A stretch of 64,000 bases of DNA. Source: DYFT01 sp041695085. GTDB lineage: Bacteria > Bacteroidota > Ignavibacteria > UBA10030. Numbering within the stretch: position 1 is the first letter of the stretch; the number at the start of each line of letters is the position of its first letter. The notes beneath the pieces were generated by a model. That model had not been told where the DNA came from. It searched no databases and saw only the letters and a program-made list of their open reading frames with translations. The translations under genes and the position numbers were made by a program. Location: NCBI GenBank assembly GCA_041695085.1, contig JBGFRO010000022.1, positions 1-64,000 of the forward strand. The letters are read 5' to 3'. Below, one piece after another: positions 34,695 through 43,443 of this stretch.

Positions 34695-35444
34695 ATGATG
34701 AGACGACCACTTCCTTTGTTCCTTGGAATTGCCCTCCTGTTGGGTGCTGGTGCGCGAGCAAACGCACAAGAGCAACCGTTACGCGATTCCACGTACGTGT
34801 TCACCCCTTCCTCCCCCGATCTAATCCAGAAAACGACCTACGAACCGTTGCGGAATGCCTGGGGCATTGACCTGCTCATTTCGAATAATGGTTTCGGCGG
34901 CGGGTCCTTCTTCCGGCGCGAGTTTTCGGATGTTCTTTCCGGATTCATCACCTTCGCGATCTCGGACGTGAAGGACGACGGCGAGGTGGAGTTTTATAAT
35001 TATTACACGGGACAATCGTATATCCCGGGCAAAGTCAACCGCATGCTCTTGATGCCGCTCGTCGTCGGCGCGCAGTATCGCTTGTTCAAAGACGATATTG
35101 TCGACAACTTCCGGCCGTACGTAAATGTCGGGATTGGCCCTTCAATGGTGTTCGTTGCTCCCTATTCAAAGACCACCAAGTACCTCGGTCCCGGCGATCA
35201 AACTGTCATCATGAGAGAACAGATAGAATTTTTCAGTAGCTTGAAGTACGGCAAGGCACACTATACGGTGGGTGGTTACATCGGAGCGGGAGCTTATTTT
35301 GGGTTGGATAAATCCACCCTCTCAGGACTCAGCATTCGCTATTACATCGTTCCCTTCAAGAAGGGGATCGAAAGTCTTGAGAAGGTGTACATCAAACAGT
35401 TTGGAGGATTCTTTATCACATTCAACTTTGGATCATTTTATTGA
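34695..35444 (+). CDS. Outer membrane beta-barrel protein, unknown function
   Basis: A 249-residue protein with signal peptide (PLPLFLGIALLLGAGARANA) followed by alternating beta strands rich in aromatic residues and glycine (FRPYVNVGIGPSMVFVAPYS, VGGYIGAGAYFGLDKSTL), ending with phenylalanine-containing FITFNFGSFY, typical of an OmpA/OmpW-like eight-stranded barrel. The ATG at 34695 has GGGAG six bases upstream and follows a clear promoter. Monocistronic, ended by the strong terminator at 35493-35534. The role is unknown; comparable small barrels are structural or sensor proteins. Confidence 0.8.
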   Translation: MMRRPLPLFLGIALLLGAGARANAQEQPLRDSTYVFTPSSPDLIQKTTYEPLRNAWGIDLLISNNGFGGGSFFRREFSDVLSGFITFAISDVKDDGEVEFYNYYTGQSYIPGKVNRMLLMPLVVGAQYRLFKDDIVDNFRPYVNVGIGPSMVFVAPYSKTTKYLGPGDQTVIMREQIEFFSSLKYGKAHYTVGGYIGAGAYFGLDKSTLSGLSIRYYIVPFKKGIESLEKVYIKQFGGFFITFNFGSFY

Positions 35445-35492
35445 GCGAACGAAGGGAGAAGCAAGAAGAGCCGCATGAGAGCTGAGAACACG

Positions 35493-35534
35493 AGAACAAA
35501 AAAAGCGCATCCACCCATGCGCTTTTTTTGTTCT
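35493..35534 (+). terminator. Strong intrinsic terminator
   Basis: A long stem starting AGAACAAAAAAAGCGCAT, a 6-base loop CCACCC, and the complementary arm ATGCGCTTTTTTTGTTCT (35517-35534). The T run in the right arm gives plus-strand termination 50 bp after the outer-membrane protein gene; the A run gives symmetric T on the other strand, so it can act in both directions. Confidence 0.9.
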
Positions 35535-35871
35535 TCCGTCGAAAATAAGCCTGAGGCACCCGAGATTCCAGAGAGCCTCCCCTTAGCTCTAAGGTCAAAC
35601 GAGTGCCTCATAACCTGCAGCCAATATAGATTCCTTCAGTTTGAGAAGCTGTGATTCGAGTCACGCACCAGCGATTTCTGCATGTCGCGTCCGATTTCCC
35701 TCCCCAGTAGACCACTTCTCTTCGGAACAGATCAAGGCCGACTCCGGATCACGATACCGATCGCCTCAAATCTAGGCGTCAATCAAGAGAAGACAGCTTC
35801 GTGGGAGCGTGCACGTTGCACACCTCACCCAAGAAGTTTCAAGAGGAGTGATGGTAAGTACGAAGGAAGCT
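35535..35871. other. Gene-free stretch with nested inverted repeats
   Basis: No convincing protein frame. At 35552-35610 an inverted repeat TGAGGCAC / GTGCCTCA encloses a tight hairpin CCTTAGCTCTAAGG (35581-35594), giving a two-level fold of about 59 nucleotides. A second small palindrome GTGATTCGAGTCAC lies near 35650. It could be a small structured RNA, a mobile-element end or chance; it is not a tRNA, as acceptor, D and T arms cannot be assembled. Confidence 0.4.
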
Positions 35872-35907
35872 GACGGTGCAGCGCAGACGATGCCGCGCTG
35901 CACCGTC
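35872..35907 (-). terminator. Hairpin terminator after small barrel protein gene
   Basis: Perfect 13-bp stem GACGGTGCAGCGC (35872-35884) / GCGCTGCACCGTC (35895-35907) with a 10-base loop, 8 bp beyond the stop of the gene at 35916-36380. There is no long T run on the minus strand, so it may act as a 3'-end stabiliser rather than a full terminator. Confidence 0.6.
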
Positions 35908-35915
35908 AAGGTTTC

Positions 35916-36380
35916 TTATGGATAGAAACGGAAGGCAAGTCCTACTTCAATGCCGATCCCTGTGACAGGCGTGAGGAGCAAAGCGGGACCCAGCTCGAAC
36001 GCAATGTCGAATGGATAATCGGGAGGTACATAATCCACACCAAATACCGCCCGAACACCCAACGCCAAATCTCCTTGCCTCCACTTCGGTCCTGCAAAAC
36101 CAACGTCACCGATAAAGAGTCCCGGACCGTAATAGAATGGGAATCGACGATCGTTGAATGCGTTCGAGTGCATAAGATAGTCGAAGCCGATGGCCAGCCC
36201 TCCTTCAAAGCCGGCCCCGATCGAGCCTTGGAATGCGACCGAACCTTGCCAGTATTTGAGTGAGAATCCGGTCGGAGCGCCAAGCACAACGCCGAGGCCG
36301 AGCTTCTTGTTATCCGATGCGAAGCTCTGCGACACGAGAGCGAGCGTCATAACAATAAGAACGAATGCACGTTTCCACAT
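35916..36380 (-). CDS. Small outer membrane protein, DUF3996-like
   Basis: A 154-residue protein with a signal peptide (FVLIVMTLALVSQSFASD) and a short, glycine-rich series of beta strands (KLGLGVVLGAPTGFSLKYW, FYYGPGLFIGDVG, IGIEVGLAFRFYP). The opening LGLGVVLGAPTGFSLKYW resembles DUF3996-type predicted outer-membrane proteins. The start has a perfect AGGAGG ribosome-binding site. It begins 24 bp downstream of uvrA on the same strand and may be co-transcribed with it, though a functional link is unlikely. A 13-bp hairpin follows the stop. Confidence 0.8.
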   Translation of the reverse strand: MWKRAFVLIVMTLALVSQSFASDNKKLGLGVVLGAPTGFSLKYWQGSVAFQGSIGAGFEGGLAIGFDYLMHSNAFNDRRFPFYYGPGLFIGDVGFAGPKWRQGDLALGVRAVFGVDYVPPDYPFDIAFELGPALLLTPVTGIGIEVGLAFRFYP

Positions 36381-36404
36381 AGTCCCTCCTATTCGTGAAT
36401 CGTT

Positions 36405-39287
36405 TCAGGAATTGAGATACCGTTGAAGATACTGACCAGTGTAAGATTTTGGCGAGCGTGCCACTTCTTCGGGTGTGCCGGTTGCGACAACTTGACCTCC
36501 CCGGTCTCCCGCTTCAGGTCCAAGATCGATAAGATAGTCGGCACACTTGATCACATCCATATTGTGTTCGATGACCAGAAGCGAATGCCCCTTCTCCACG
36601 AGCGCATCGAAACATTTCAGCAGCTTGGCGATATCGTCGAAGTGCAGACCGGTCGTCGGCTCATCGAAAATAAATACGATGTGCCCCTCCCCCTCCGCGC
36701 CCGTGAGGTGATGTGCGAGCTTGATGCGCTGTGCCTCACCCCCAGAGAGGGTGGTTGCCGGCTGACCAAGGCGCAAATACCCTAATCCCACATCGTCGAG
36801 CACTTTCAATTTCCGCGCCACCTTTCTGCTCTCGGGAAAATCGGAAAAAAAAGAAATCGCTTCTGTGACGGTCATCGCAAGAATGTCATCAACGTTTTTC
36901 CCGTGAAAACGGACATCCAGTACTTCCTGTTTGAATCGTTTTCCCTTACACGACTCGCACAGCAGATAGAGATCTGCGAGAAATTGCATTTCGATCTTTT
37001 GATATCCGTCCCCCTCGCACACGTCGCATCTTCCCCCCGGTACGTTGAAGGAAAAATACCCCGGCGCAAACCCGCGCAGTCGCGCAGCTTGTGTGTTCGC
37101 TAACAACTCCCGAATCCCATCGAAAATCTTCAGGTACGTCACCGGATTCGAGCGCGGCGAACGGCCGATGGGGGATTGATCTACCATCTCCACACGACTG
37201 ATTGCCTCGATTCCTTCGATGGCTGTGTGCTTTCCAACACTGCCGTCGAATCCACCCTTCAACTTCTGAATTCCTGCAGAGAGAATGTCGTGCACCAACG
37301 TACTCTTCCCCGACCCGCTCACGCCCGTTACGCACACGAATAAGCCGAGCGGAATCCGGACATCGATCGATTTCAGGTTGTGTTCGGCAGCTCCCTTGAT
37401 GAAGATCGATTGCTCACCATCTTGCCGGCGGCGAGATGGGACGGGGATCTTCCTTCTGCCGGTGAGGTACTGTGCCGTCAGCGAGGTAGGATGCTTCAGC
37501 AACTCGTCGATGGGGCCGCAGAAAACGATCTCTCCCCCATATTCACCCGCGCGCGGCCCCATATCGACGATCACGTCTGCCGCACACATCATTTCCTCAT
37601 CGTGTTCGACGACCAAGACGCTGTTCCCCACGTCGCGCAACGATTTCAAGATATTGATCAGTTTGGCGTTATCTCTGGGATGGAGACCGATGCTTGGTTC
37701 ATCCAGCACGTACAACGATCCAACCAGAGACGAACCGAGCGATGTGGCAAGATTGATGCGTTGCGATTCCCCTCCGGAGAGCGTCATGCTCAGCCGATCG
37801 AGCGTGAGATAGCCGATGCCGACATCATTCAAAAACTTCAATCGCTTTCGAATTTCCTCAAGAATCCTCCTCGCGATCTCGTACTCGTATTTCGAGAGTT
37901 CGAGTTGTTGGAAAAACGTTTGTGCTTCTTCGATCGTCATGCGCACGACGTCATGGATTGTTTTACCTCCGACCTTGATGTTCAGGGCTTCGGGACGCAG
38001 ACGAGAGCCCCCGCAGGCATCACACGTCGTGTAACCGCGGTACCGGCTCAGAAAAACCCGGTAGTGAAGTTTGTACGATTTTCTTTCGATGAACTTGAAG
38101 AAATTCAGGATACCATCATACTCACCGTATCCATTCATCACAACATGCAGTTGTTCCGGCGTCAGGTCCTTGAACGGCACGTCCACCGGTAGGCGAGCTT
38201 CCTTTGCAATGCTCAACAGATCACGCAGATTCCCTCGCCACTTCGGAAACGAAAACGGCTGGATTGCCCCTTGCCGTATCGACTTGTATGGGTCCGGCAC
38301 CACAAGATCCATGTCGATTCCCATCGAGCGTCCAAAGCCCTGGCATTTCGGACACGCACCGACAGGATTATTGAATGAAAACATTCGGGGATCCGGGTCT
38401 TCGTAGCGGATTCCGTCTGTGGCACACTCGTAATGCTTGGTGAAGCGCAACGTCGTCGCCTGGTCAGGAAAATGAACGTAGGCGTAACCATCCCCTTCAA
38501 GAAAAGCGGTTTCGATTGAATCAGCCATTCGTTTCTTTGCCTCTTCGTCGTTGCGCACCACGAGACGATCAACCAGTACTCTGATCTCCTTCTTGCTTTT
38601 TCCCTTGTAGTCTTGCTCGTTCAGATCGATCAGTTCCGTGCCGACCACGATACGGAAAAATCCCCGTTTCTTCAGCACATCCAGCTCTTCTCGTAAACTT
38701 CGACCGGGGTGCTCATGGATGGGAAACGTAATAGAGAACTTCGTCCCCTCCCGCTCTTGCAGAAGTCGATCCACCACACTGCTGACGGAATCTCGCTTCA
38801 CAAGCTGCCCGCAGACGCGGCAGAAGGTCTGACCGATCCGACCAAACAAGAGACGGAGGTAATCATATATCTCCGTTGTGGTCGCGACCGTGGAGCGAGG
38901 GTTGCGCGTCGATGTCTTCTGTTCGATAGCGATAGACGGACTGATCCCCTGAATGAAATCAACGTCCGGCTTGTCCATCCGCTCGAGAAACTGACGGGCG
39001 TACGATGAGAGACTTTCAACATATCGGCGTTGCCCCTCGGCATAAATGGTATCAAACGCCAGACTCGATTTCCCCGAGCCGCTCACCCCTGTCACAACCA
39101 CCAACTTGTTTCGGGGGAGTTCAAGCGAGATGTTCTTGAGGTTGTGAACACGTGCCCCACCGACAACGATGCTCGTCAACTTCGCCGATGGAGCAGGGAG
39201 AGAGGGAGCTGAGATAAGAGACGCGCCCTTGGCACGCTCCTGTCTCGTCTTTGCCGTCGTTTTTCGTGACGTCTTCGCGGTTGACAT
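36405..39287 (-). CDS. uvrA: Excinuclease ABC subunit A
   Basis: A 960-residue DNA damage-recognition ATPase of nucleotide excision repair. Two ABC modules are seen: Walker A GVSGSGKSSLAFDTIYAEGQ and GVSGSGKSTLVHDIL, two LSGGE(S/A)QRI signatures, and Walker B segments VLDEPSIGLHPRD and FDEPTTGLHFDD. Zinc-binding regions include FNNPVGACPKCQGFG, CDACGGSRLRPEAL and CDVCEGDGYQKIEM with CESCKGKRF. In the first zinc module, the upstream CxxC is reduced to a single cysteine (YECATDGI), a variation also found in other Bacteroidota as far as I recall. The N-terminus carries about 35 extra lysine/arginine/alanine-rich residues before the conserved VVGGARVHNLKNISL. Confidence 0.98.
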   Translation of the reverse strand: MSTAKTSRKTTAKTRQERAKGASLISAPSLPAPSAKLTSIVVGGARVHNLKNISLELPRNKLVVVTGVSGSGKSSLAFDTIYAEGQRRYVESLSSYARQFLERMDKPDVDFIQGISPSIAIEQKTSTRNPRSTVATTTEIYDYLRLLFGRIGQTFCRVCGQLVKRDSVSSVVDRLLQEREGTKFSITFPIHEHPGRSLREELDVLKKRGFFRIVVGTELIDLNEQDYKGKSKKEIRVLVDRLVVRNDEEAKKRMADSIETAFLEGDGYAYVHFPDQATTLRFTKHYECATDGIRYEDPDPRMFSFNNPVGACPKCQGFGRSMGIDMDLVVPDPYKSIRQGAIQPFSFPKWRGNLRDLLSIAKEARLPVDVPFKDLTPEQLHVVMNGYGEYDGILNFFKFIERKSYKLHYRVFLSRYRGYTTCDACGGSRLRPEALNIKVGGKTIHDVVRMTIEEAQTFFQQLELSKYEYEIARRILEEIRKRLKFLNDVGIGYLTLDRLSMTLSGGESQRINLATSLGSSLVGSLYVLDEPSIGLHPRDNAKLINILKSLRDVGNSVLVVEHDEEMMCAADVIVDMGPRAGEYGGEIVFCGPIDELLKHPTSLTAQYLTGRRKIPVPSRRRQDGEQSIFIKGAAEHNLKSIDVRIPLGLFVCVTGVSGSGKSTLVHDILSAGIQKLKGGFDGSVGKHTAIEGIEAISRVEMVDQSPIGRSPRSNPVTYLKIFDGIRELLANTQAARLRGFAPGYFSFNVPGGRCDVCEGDGYQKIEMQFLADLYLLCESCKGKRFKQEVLDVRFHGKNVDDILAMTVTEAISFFSDFPESRKVARKLKVLDDVGLGYLRLGQPATTLSGGEAQRIKLAHHLTGAEGEGHIVFIFDEPTTGLHFDDIAKLLKCFDALVEKGHSLLVIEHNMDVIKCADYLIDLGPEAGDRGGQVVATGTPEEVARSPKSYTGQYLQRYLNS

Positions 39288-39404
39288 AGAATTGAACCGG
39301 AAACTTACCTTACCGAAACTGCAAAATCAATTCGAAACTTGACCCTTACGGAAACAAAACCGATATTCGGCCATCCACTCTCACCATTACTTTCACAACC
39401 TTCC

Positions 39405-41570
39405 ATGCAACGCCGCCTGCGGCCGGTTTTCACTCTTCTCCTTTGGCTCATCTCCCTTGCGACACTTTCTTCGCAATCACCCTTCTGGAAGTCCGTCGAT
39501 GGGGCTTACGGGGGGATCATCGATGTCCTCCTGCGACATCCGAACGGCTTTCTCTTCGCAGCAGCACGCAGTAACGGCATTTTCCGATCAACCGACAACG
39601 GTACGACTTGGCACGACGTGAGTCTCGGTCTCGAGGTTCCTACGATCTATGCCCTTGCGGTGCATCCCAACGGCAACATCTATGCCGGTTCAGAAGGGGG
39701 AGGAGTCTATCGATCCACGAACCACGGCTCCTCGTGGCGCCGGCTCGTCGCCGGACCGACAACGCAAGTGATCCTCTCGCTTGCCATCGACAGCACAGGA
39801 GCCCTCTATGCCGGAACAGCAGGTGCAGGAATCCGTCGCTCAACCGATCTCGGCGATACGTGGGTGACACTCGATTCGGAGTTCTTCGATAAATTCATCT
39901 ATACGCTCGCGGTCAAGGCGGGCAGCGACACTTCAAGACACGGCGTCTTGTTCGCCGGAATCGTCGGTACAAGCAGGGACATTGGCGTGTACCGCTCCAT
40001 CAACCAAGGGAGCACGTGGACAGCGTTGACGGGAACGACGGGCGTGAGTGTTCTCTCTCTGCACATCGGTCAGGACGGAACAGTTTTTGCAGGCACTCGC
40101 GCACAGGGAGTCATTCGTTCAACAAACGACGGCAGCGCCTGGGAATCGTACAACTCCGGACTCCCATCGCTGTCGATCTACTTCGTGACTTCTTCTCAGG
40201 GTGAGTTGTTTACTGGTACCAATGGTCAGGGAGTATACAGGCGACCCCCGGGTGGCGCGTGGCAAGCTGTAAACGAGGGCTTGACGAACCGCTTCGCGCT
40301 CTCTCTTCTTATTTCACCTTCTGCAATCTACGTTGGAACCGGTGGATCGGGAATCTATGCTCGGTCGCTGCAGGCGGCAGAATGGTCGGCGCGAAATAAG
40401 GGGCTCTCGAGTCTCGATCAGCCCGTCCTTCACCGAACCGCTGCCGGCACCCTCTACGCAGGGAGTAGGCGGGGTGGACTCTTTCGCAGTACCAACCATG
40501 GATTGACATGGTCTTCGATCCATCCACTCTTTCATAATCGCAGCATCCTTTCCCTGACATCGAACGCACAAGGGCATCTCTTCGCAGGTCTGTTGGAACA
40601 ACCTAGCGTCTATCGTTCTTTGGATCATGGACAGTCGTGGACCTCTATTAACGATGGTTTGACAGACACAAGCATTTATGCCATTCACGCATCCCGATCC
40701 GGCACGATTTTCGCCGGTGCAAATATTGGAATGTATCGCCTCGATCCGGCATCTGATCGATGGATCGCATCCAACAACGGCCTCCTCAATCCCATCATCA
40801 ACGACATTCTCAGTCTCGATAGCACAACCGTTCTGGCTGGAACGACGGGAGGCATTTTTCGATCATCGAACGACGGCGCAGTTTGGTCATTCTCCAGCTT
40901 CGGTATTTCAACTTCGGAATCGTACATCAACGATTTGGAGATGCTGCCGGATGGCTCAATCGCTGCGGCATCCGACCGGGGAGGCTTCTATGTTTCGCGC
41001 GATAGCGGACGCACCTGGAATCGGTCGACGGGTGGTTTGACAAACCTTCGCGGACGGGCCCTCACCGCCGGAAAGAACGGCGAGGTCTACCTCGGAACCA
41101 CGGGGGGTGGAGTGTTTCGCTCAACCGACTACGGGACGTTTTGGGCGGAGGCGAATTCAGGCATCGGCAGTCTGGACATTCGATCCCTCATCGTCGCTTC
41201 CAATGGTGCCGTTATCGCCGGCACGTACAGGTCCGGACTTTACATCGGTCAAGTACCGCTTGTGTCGGTCGCGAAAGAACAGCTTCTACCCGCGACCTTT
41301 AAACTCGAGCAGAACTTCCCGAACCCGTTCAATCCAACGACCGTCATTCAGTTCCAACTACCACGTAATTCCAGGACGACATTGACGGTCTTCTCCCCTC
41401 TCGGTCAGGAACTGGTCACGATTGTCGACTCCGATCTCCCAGCGGGCGTGCACCGCATCCCAGTCGACTTTCGCGCACTTCTCTTGAGAGGTTTTTCGAG
41501 CGGCACGTACTACTATCGCCTTACCGTTGACGGTGTAGCGCAAGCAAGGCGCATGATACTTTTGAAGTAA
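39405..41570 (+). CDS. T9SS-secreted BNR/Ycf48-like repeat protein
   Basis: A 721-residue secreted protein: signal peptide (TLLLWLISLATLSSQS), then a beta-propeller made of at least ten repeats of the type G(I/V)(F/Y)RSTDxGxTW, and a C-terminal T9SS type A sorting domain (LEQNFPNPFNPTTVIQFQLP ... GTYYYRLTVDG). Such proteins resemble sialidase/BNR or photosystem II assembly (Ycf48) propellers; no catalytic residues of sialidases are evident, so binding or structural use is more likely. The sorting domain marks it as T9SS cargo, to be processed by PorU and attached to or released from the cell surface. The ATG at 39405 is chosen because the signal peptide follows. Divergent from uvrA. Confidence 0.9.
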   Translation: MQRRLRPVFTLLLWLISLATLSSQSPFWKSVDGAYGGIIDVLLRHPNGFLFAAARSNGIFRSTDNGTTWHDVSLGLEVPTIYALAVHPNGNIYAGSEGGGVYRSTNHGSSWRRLVAGPTTQVILSLAIDSTGALYAGTAGAGIRRSTDLGDTWVTLDSEFFDKFIYTLAVKAGSDTSRHGVLFAGIVGTSRDIGVYRSINQGSTWTALTGTTGVSVLSLHIGQDGTVFAGTRAQGVIRSTNDGSAWESYNSGLPSLSIYFVTSSQGELFTGTNGQGVYRRPPGGAWQAVNEGLTNRFALSLLISPSAIYVGTGGSGIYARSLQAAEWSARNKGLSSLDQPVLHRTAAGTLYAGSRRGGLFRSTNHGLTWSSIHPLFHNRSILSLTSNAQGHLFAGLLEQPSVYRSLDHGQSWTSINDGLTDTSIYAIHASRSGTIFAGANIGMYRLDPASDRWIASNNGLLNPIINDILSLDSTTVLAGTTGGIFRSSNDGAVWSFSSFGISTSESYINDLEMLPDGSIAAASDRGGFYVSRDSGRTWNRSTGGLTNLRGRALTAGKNGEVYLGTTGGGVFRSTDYGTFWAEANSGIGSLDIRSLIVASNGAVIAGTYRSGLYIGQVPLVSVAKEQLLPATFKLEQNFPNPFNPTTVIQFQLPRNSRTTLTVFSPLGQELVTIVDSDLPAGVHRIPVDFRALLLRGFSSGTYYYRLTVDGVAQARRMILLK

Positions 41571-41621
41571 GGGGGGCGATACAAAATTCTCCATTCCCCG
41601 CCCTCATAATCTCAGAGAGAG

Positions 41622-41865
41622 ATGCCCAAGCTCCCCGATCTCACAATCTATCTTGAAGGCCTTCGTCGCCTTGTGAAAGGTCAACAGCGCTCCTATCCAA
41701 CGAATTGTCGATGCCGAAAACGAATGCAACTACCGCGCACGCTGCCAAACGGAGGGGAGGCTCCTTACCGACCGATCACTTTCTCAGTTGCTGAAGGACG
41801 ACTGGCCAAAGGCGATTGACGAACTGGAATCAGACATCCGAAAACGACCACAGAGTGAAGTATAA
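41622..41865 (+). pseudogene. Internally deleted Fpg/Nei-type DNA glycosylase gene
   Basis: The frame begins with ATG and MPKLPDLTIYLEGLRRLVKG, very close to the start of Fpg/Nei-like glycosylases (MPELPD...). After about 23 codons this similarity ends. A different frame then encodes IVDAENECNYRARCQTEG followed by RLLTDRSLSQLLKDDWPKAI and a TAA at 41863-41865, which is the C-terminal zinc-finger end of the same protein family. The middle of the gene (about 200 codons) is missing and the ends are out of frame. The first zinc cysteine (normally NYCxRC) is arginine. The catalytic proline and glutamate remain at the start, but the product cannot fold. Confidence 0.75.
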
Positions 41866-41868
41866 AAT

Positions 41869-42558
41869 ATGGACGCGCCCTTTCGACTGTTCGGACTCCA
41901 CCACCTTGTTGTCTTGGCCTGCGTCCCCCTCCTCGCTGGCCTCTTGACGTACACCAGCCGTAGATTTCCATTTCTCGCAAAACATATCCGTATTTCACTC
42001 GGCATTCTGATCCTCGTGAACGAGCTCGTTTGGTACGGCTATGTGGTAATGCGCGGTTGGTTCAGTTTTCCTTACAACCTGCCACTCCATTTGTGTGATC
42101 TCGTCTTGTGGTTGACGATCTACACCAGTCTTCGTCCAACCCAGTGGGCATACGAATGTTCCTATTACTGGGGACTTGCCGGAACAAGCATGGCGCTTCT
42201 CACACCGGACATCTCCGGTCCGTTCTTCTCGTACCTGACGCTGAAGTTCTTTGCTTCGCACGGACTTGTGGTGACGGCACTGCTGTTTCTCACCTGGTCG
42301 GGAATATCTCAACCTCGACCCGGCTCACAGTGGAAAGCACTGTTCTGGCTCAATGTATACGCGATCCTTCTTGGAGTATTTAATCTTCTCTTCAAGACCA
42401 ACTACATGTACCTCTGTGAGAAACCGGCTGGGGCGACGCTGCTTGACCATATGGGACCCTGGCCCATGTACATCATCGTGGCAGAGACGGTAGCCGTCGG
42501 CATGTTCTTCTTGCTCGCTCTTCCCTTTCGAAAAAAGAGTGAGAAGCCCAATTCCTAA
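41869..42558 (+). CDS. YwaF-like integral membrane protein (TIGR02206 family)
   Basis: A 229-residue protein with about six to seven membrane spans and the family pattern FRLFGLHHLVVLACVPLL at the start, LPLHLCDLVLWL in the middle, and NYMYLCEKPAGATLLDHMGP with WPMYI near the end. This corresponds to the YwaF/TIGR02206 membrane proteins of unknown function. The ATG lies 3 bp after the stop of the glycosylase remnant, so in the ancestor these two genes probably formed a translationally linked pair. No cofactor motif is evident; conserved histidine, cysteine and asparagine positions in the spans may be functional. Confidence 0.85.
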   Translation: MDAPFRLFGLHHLVVLACVPLLAGLLTYTSRRFPFLAKHIRISLGILILVNELVWYGYVVMRGWFSFPYNLPLHLCDLVLWLTIYTSLRPTQWAYECSYYWGLAGTSMALLTPDISGPFFSYLTLKFFASHGLVVTALLFLTWSGISQPRPGSQWKALFWLNVYAILLGVFNLLFKTNYMYLCEKPAGATLLDHMGPWPMYIIVAETVAVGMFFLLALPFRKKSEKPNS

Positions 42559-42681
42559 CGCGGCGAAGCCGCAATCAAATAAGGGACGAACGTCTTAAAG
42601 GCAAAATCATTCTGGTCTTCTGACAGAATTTTCGTAACTTGTTCCCCGATTTTCTAACATTGAACTCACTTCCTCTGATTC

Positions 42682-43443
42682 ATGTCACAAGCAGTTCTTG
42701 ATGTAGAGAACCTCACGAAGCGCTACGGCGAGGTGGTTGCCGTCGATGGCGTCAGCTTTGAGGTGATGCGAGGAGAAATCTTCGGCATCCTCGGCCCAAA
42801 CGGAGCCGGCAAAACGACGACGCTCGAAATGATCGAAACACTGCGACCGATAGACGCGGGAAGAGTCATTCTCAATGGTATCGATGTTACCGCCGCACCG
42901 CAAGCCGTCAAGAAGGTCATCGGCGTTCAGCTGCAATCCTCCTCCTTCTTCGATAAGCTGCGACTGACCGAACTTCTCTCACTCTTCGGCGAACTCTACG
43001 GACGCCGGGTTGATCCCCTTCAACTCCTCGACGAAGTGGAGTTACGCGAGAAGGCGCGCGCCTTTGTGAACGAACTGTCAGGGGGACAAAAACAGCGCTT
43101 CTCCATCGCCGCCGCCCTGGTGAACGACCCCGTCATCCTCTTTCTTGACGAGCCAACCACGGGACTCGACCCCCAAGCCCGAAGGCATCTTTGGGGCGTT
43201 ATCAAACGCATCCGTTCAGAAGGAAAGACCATCGTACTGACAACGCATTATATGGAGGAGGCAGAGGAGCTATGCGATCGCGTCGCTATCATGGACAAAG
43301 GAAAGATTATTGCCGACGCACCTCCACAATCGCTTATCCAACAACTCCTCCTAAACGGATTTCGAAAGGAACGGGTAGAGCGCTTGGCGAACCTTGAGGA
43401 TGTCTTCCTGAGTCTCACCGGCCACTCTCTGAGGGAGGGATAA
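42682..43443 (+). CDS. ABC-2 type transporter ATP-binding protein
   Basis: A 253-residue ATPase of the CcmA/drug-exporter group with Walker A GPNGAGKTT, signature LSGGQKQRFSIAAAL, Walker B VILFLDEPTTGLDP and switch region TTHYMEEAEELCDRVAIM. It is a little shorter than the usual 300 residues because the C-terminal extension is minimal. The stop codon is immediately followed by the ATG of the permease gene (43444), so the two subunits are made together. Likely export of a drug, lipid or polysaccharide precursor; the substrate is unknown. Confidence 0.95.
   Translation: MSQAVLDVENLTKRYGEVVAVDGVSFEVMRGEIFGILGPNGAGKTTTLEMIETLRPIDAGRVILNGIDVTAAPQAVKKVIGVQLQSSSFFDKLRLTELLSLFGELYGRRVDPLQLLDEVELREKARAFVNELSGGQKQRFSIAAALVNDPVILFLDEPTTGLDPQARRHLWGVIKRIRSEGKTIVLTTHYMEEAEELCDRVAIMDKGKIIADAPPQSLIQQLLLNGFRKERVERLANLEDVFLSLTGHSLREG

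Noticed and set aside
35640..35665. tRNA T-arm-like sequence GTGATTCGAGTCAC
   Set aside because: No matching acceptor, D or anticodon arms can be built around it.
37380..38192. 270-residue plus-strand gene opposite uvrA
   Set aside because: Mirror frame of a strongly conserved gene; no recognisable family.
36405..39287. Damaged UvrA because of one missing cysteine in the first zinc module
   Set aside because: Rest of the protein is complete and similar variants occur, as far as I recall, in other Bacteroidota UvrA proteins.
41622..41819. Intact 65-residue small protein gene
   Set aside because: Only the first about 23 codons look like protein (Fpg/Nei start); the rest is out of frame with a clear glycosylase C-terminal end, so it is a deletion remnant.
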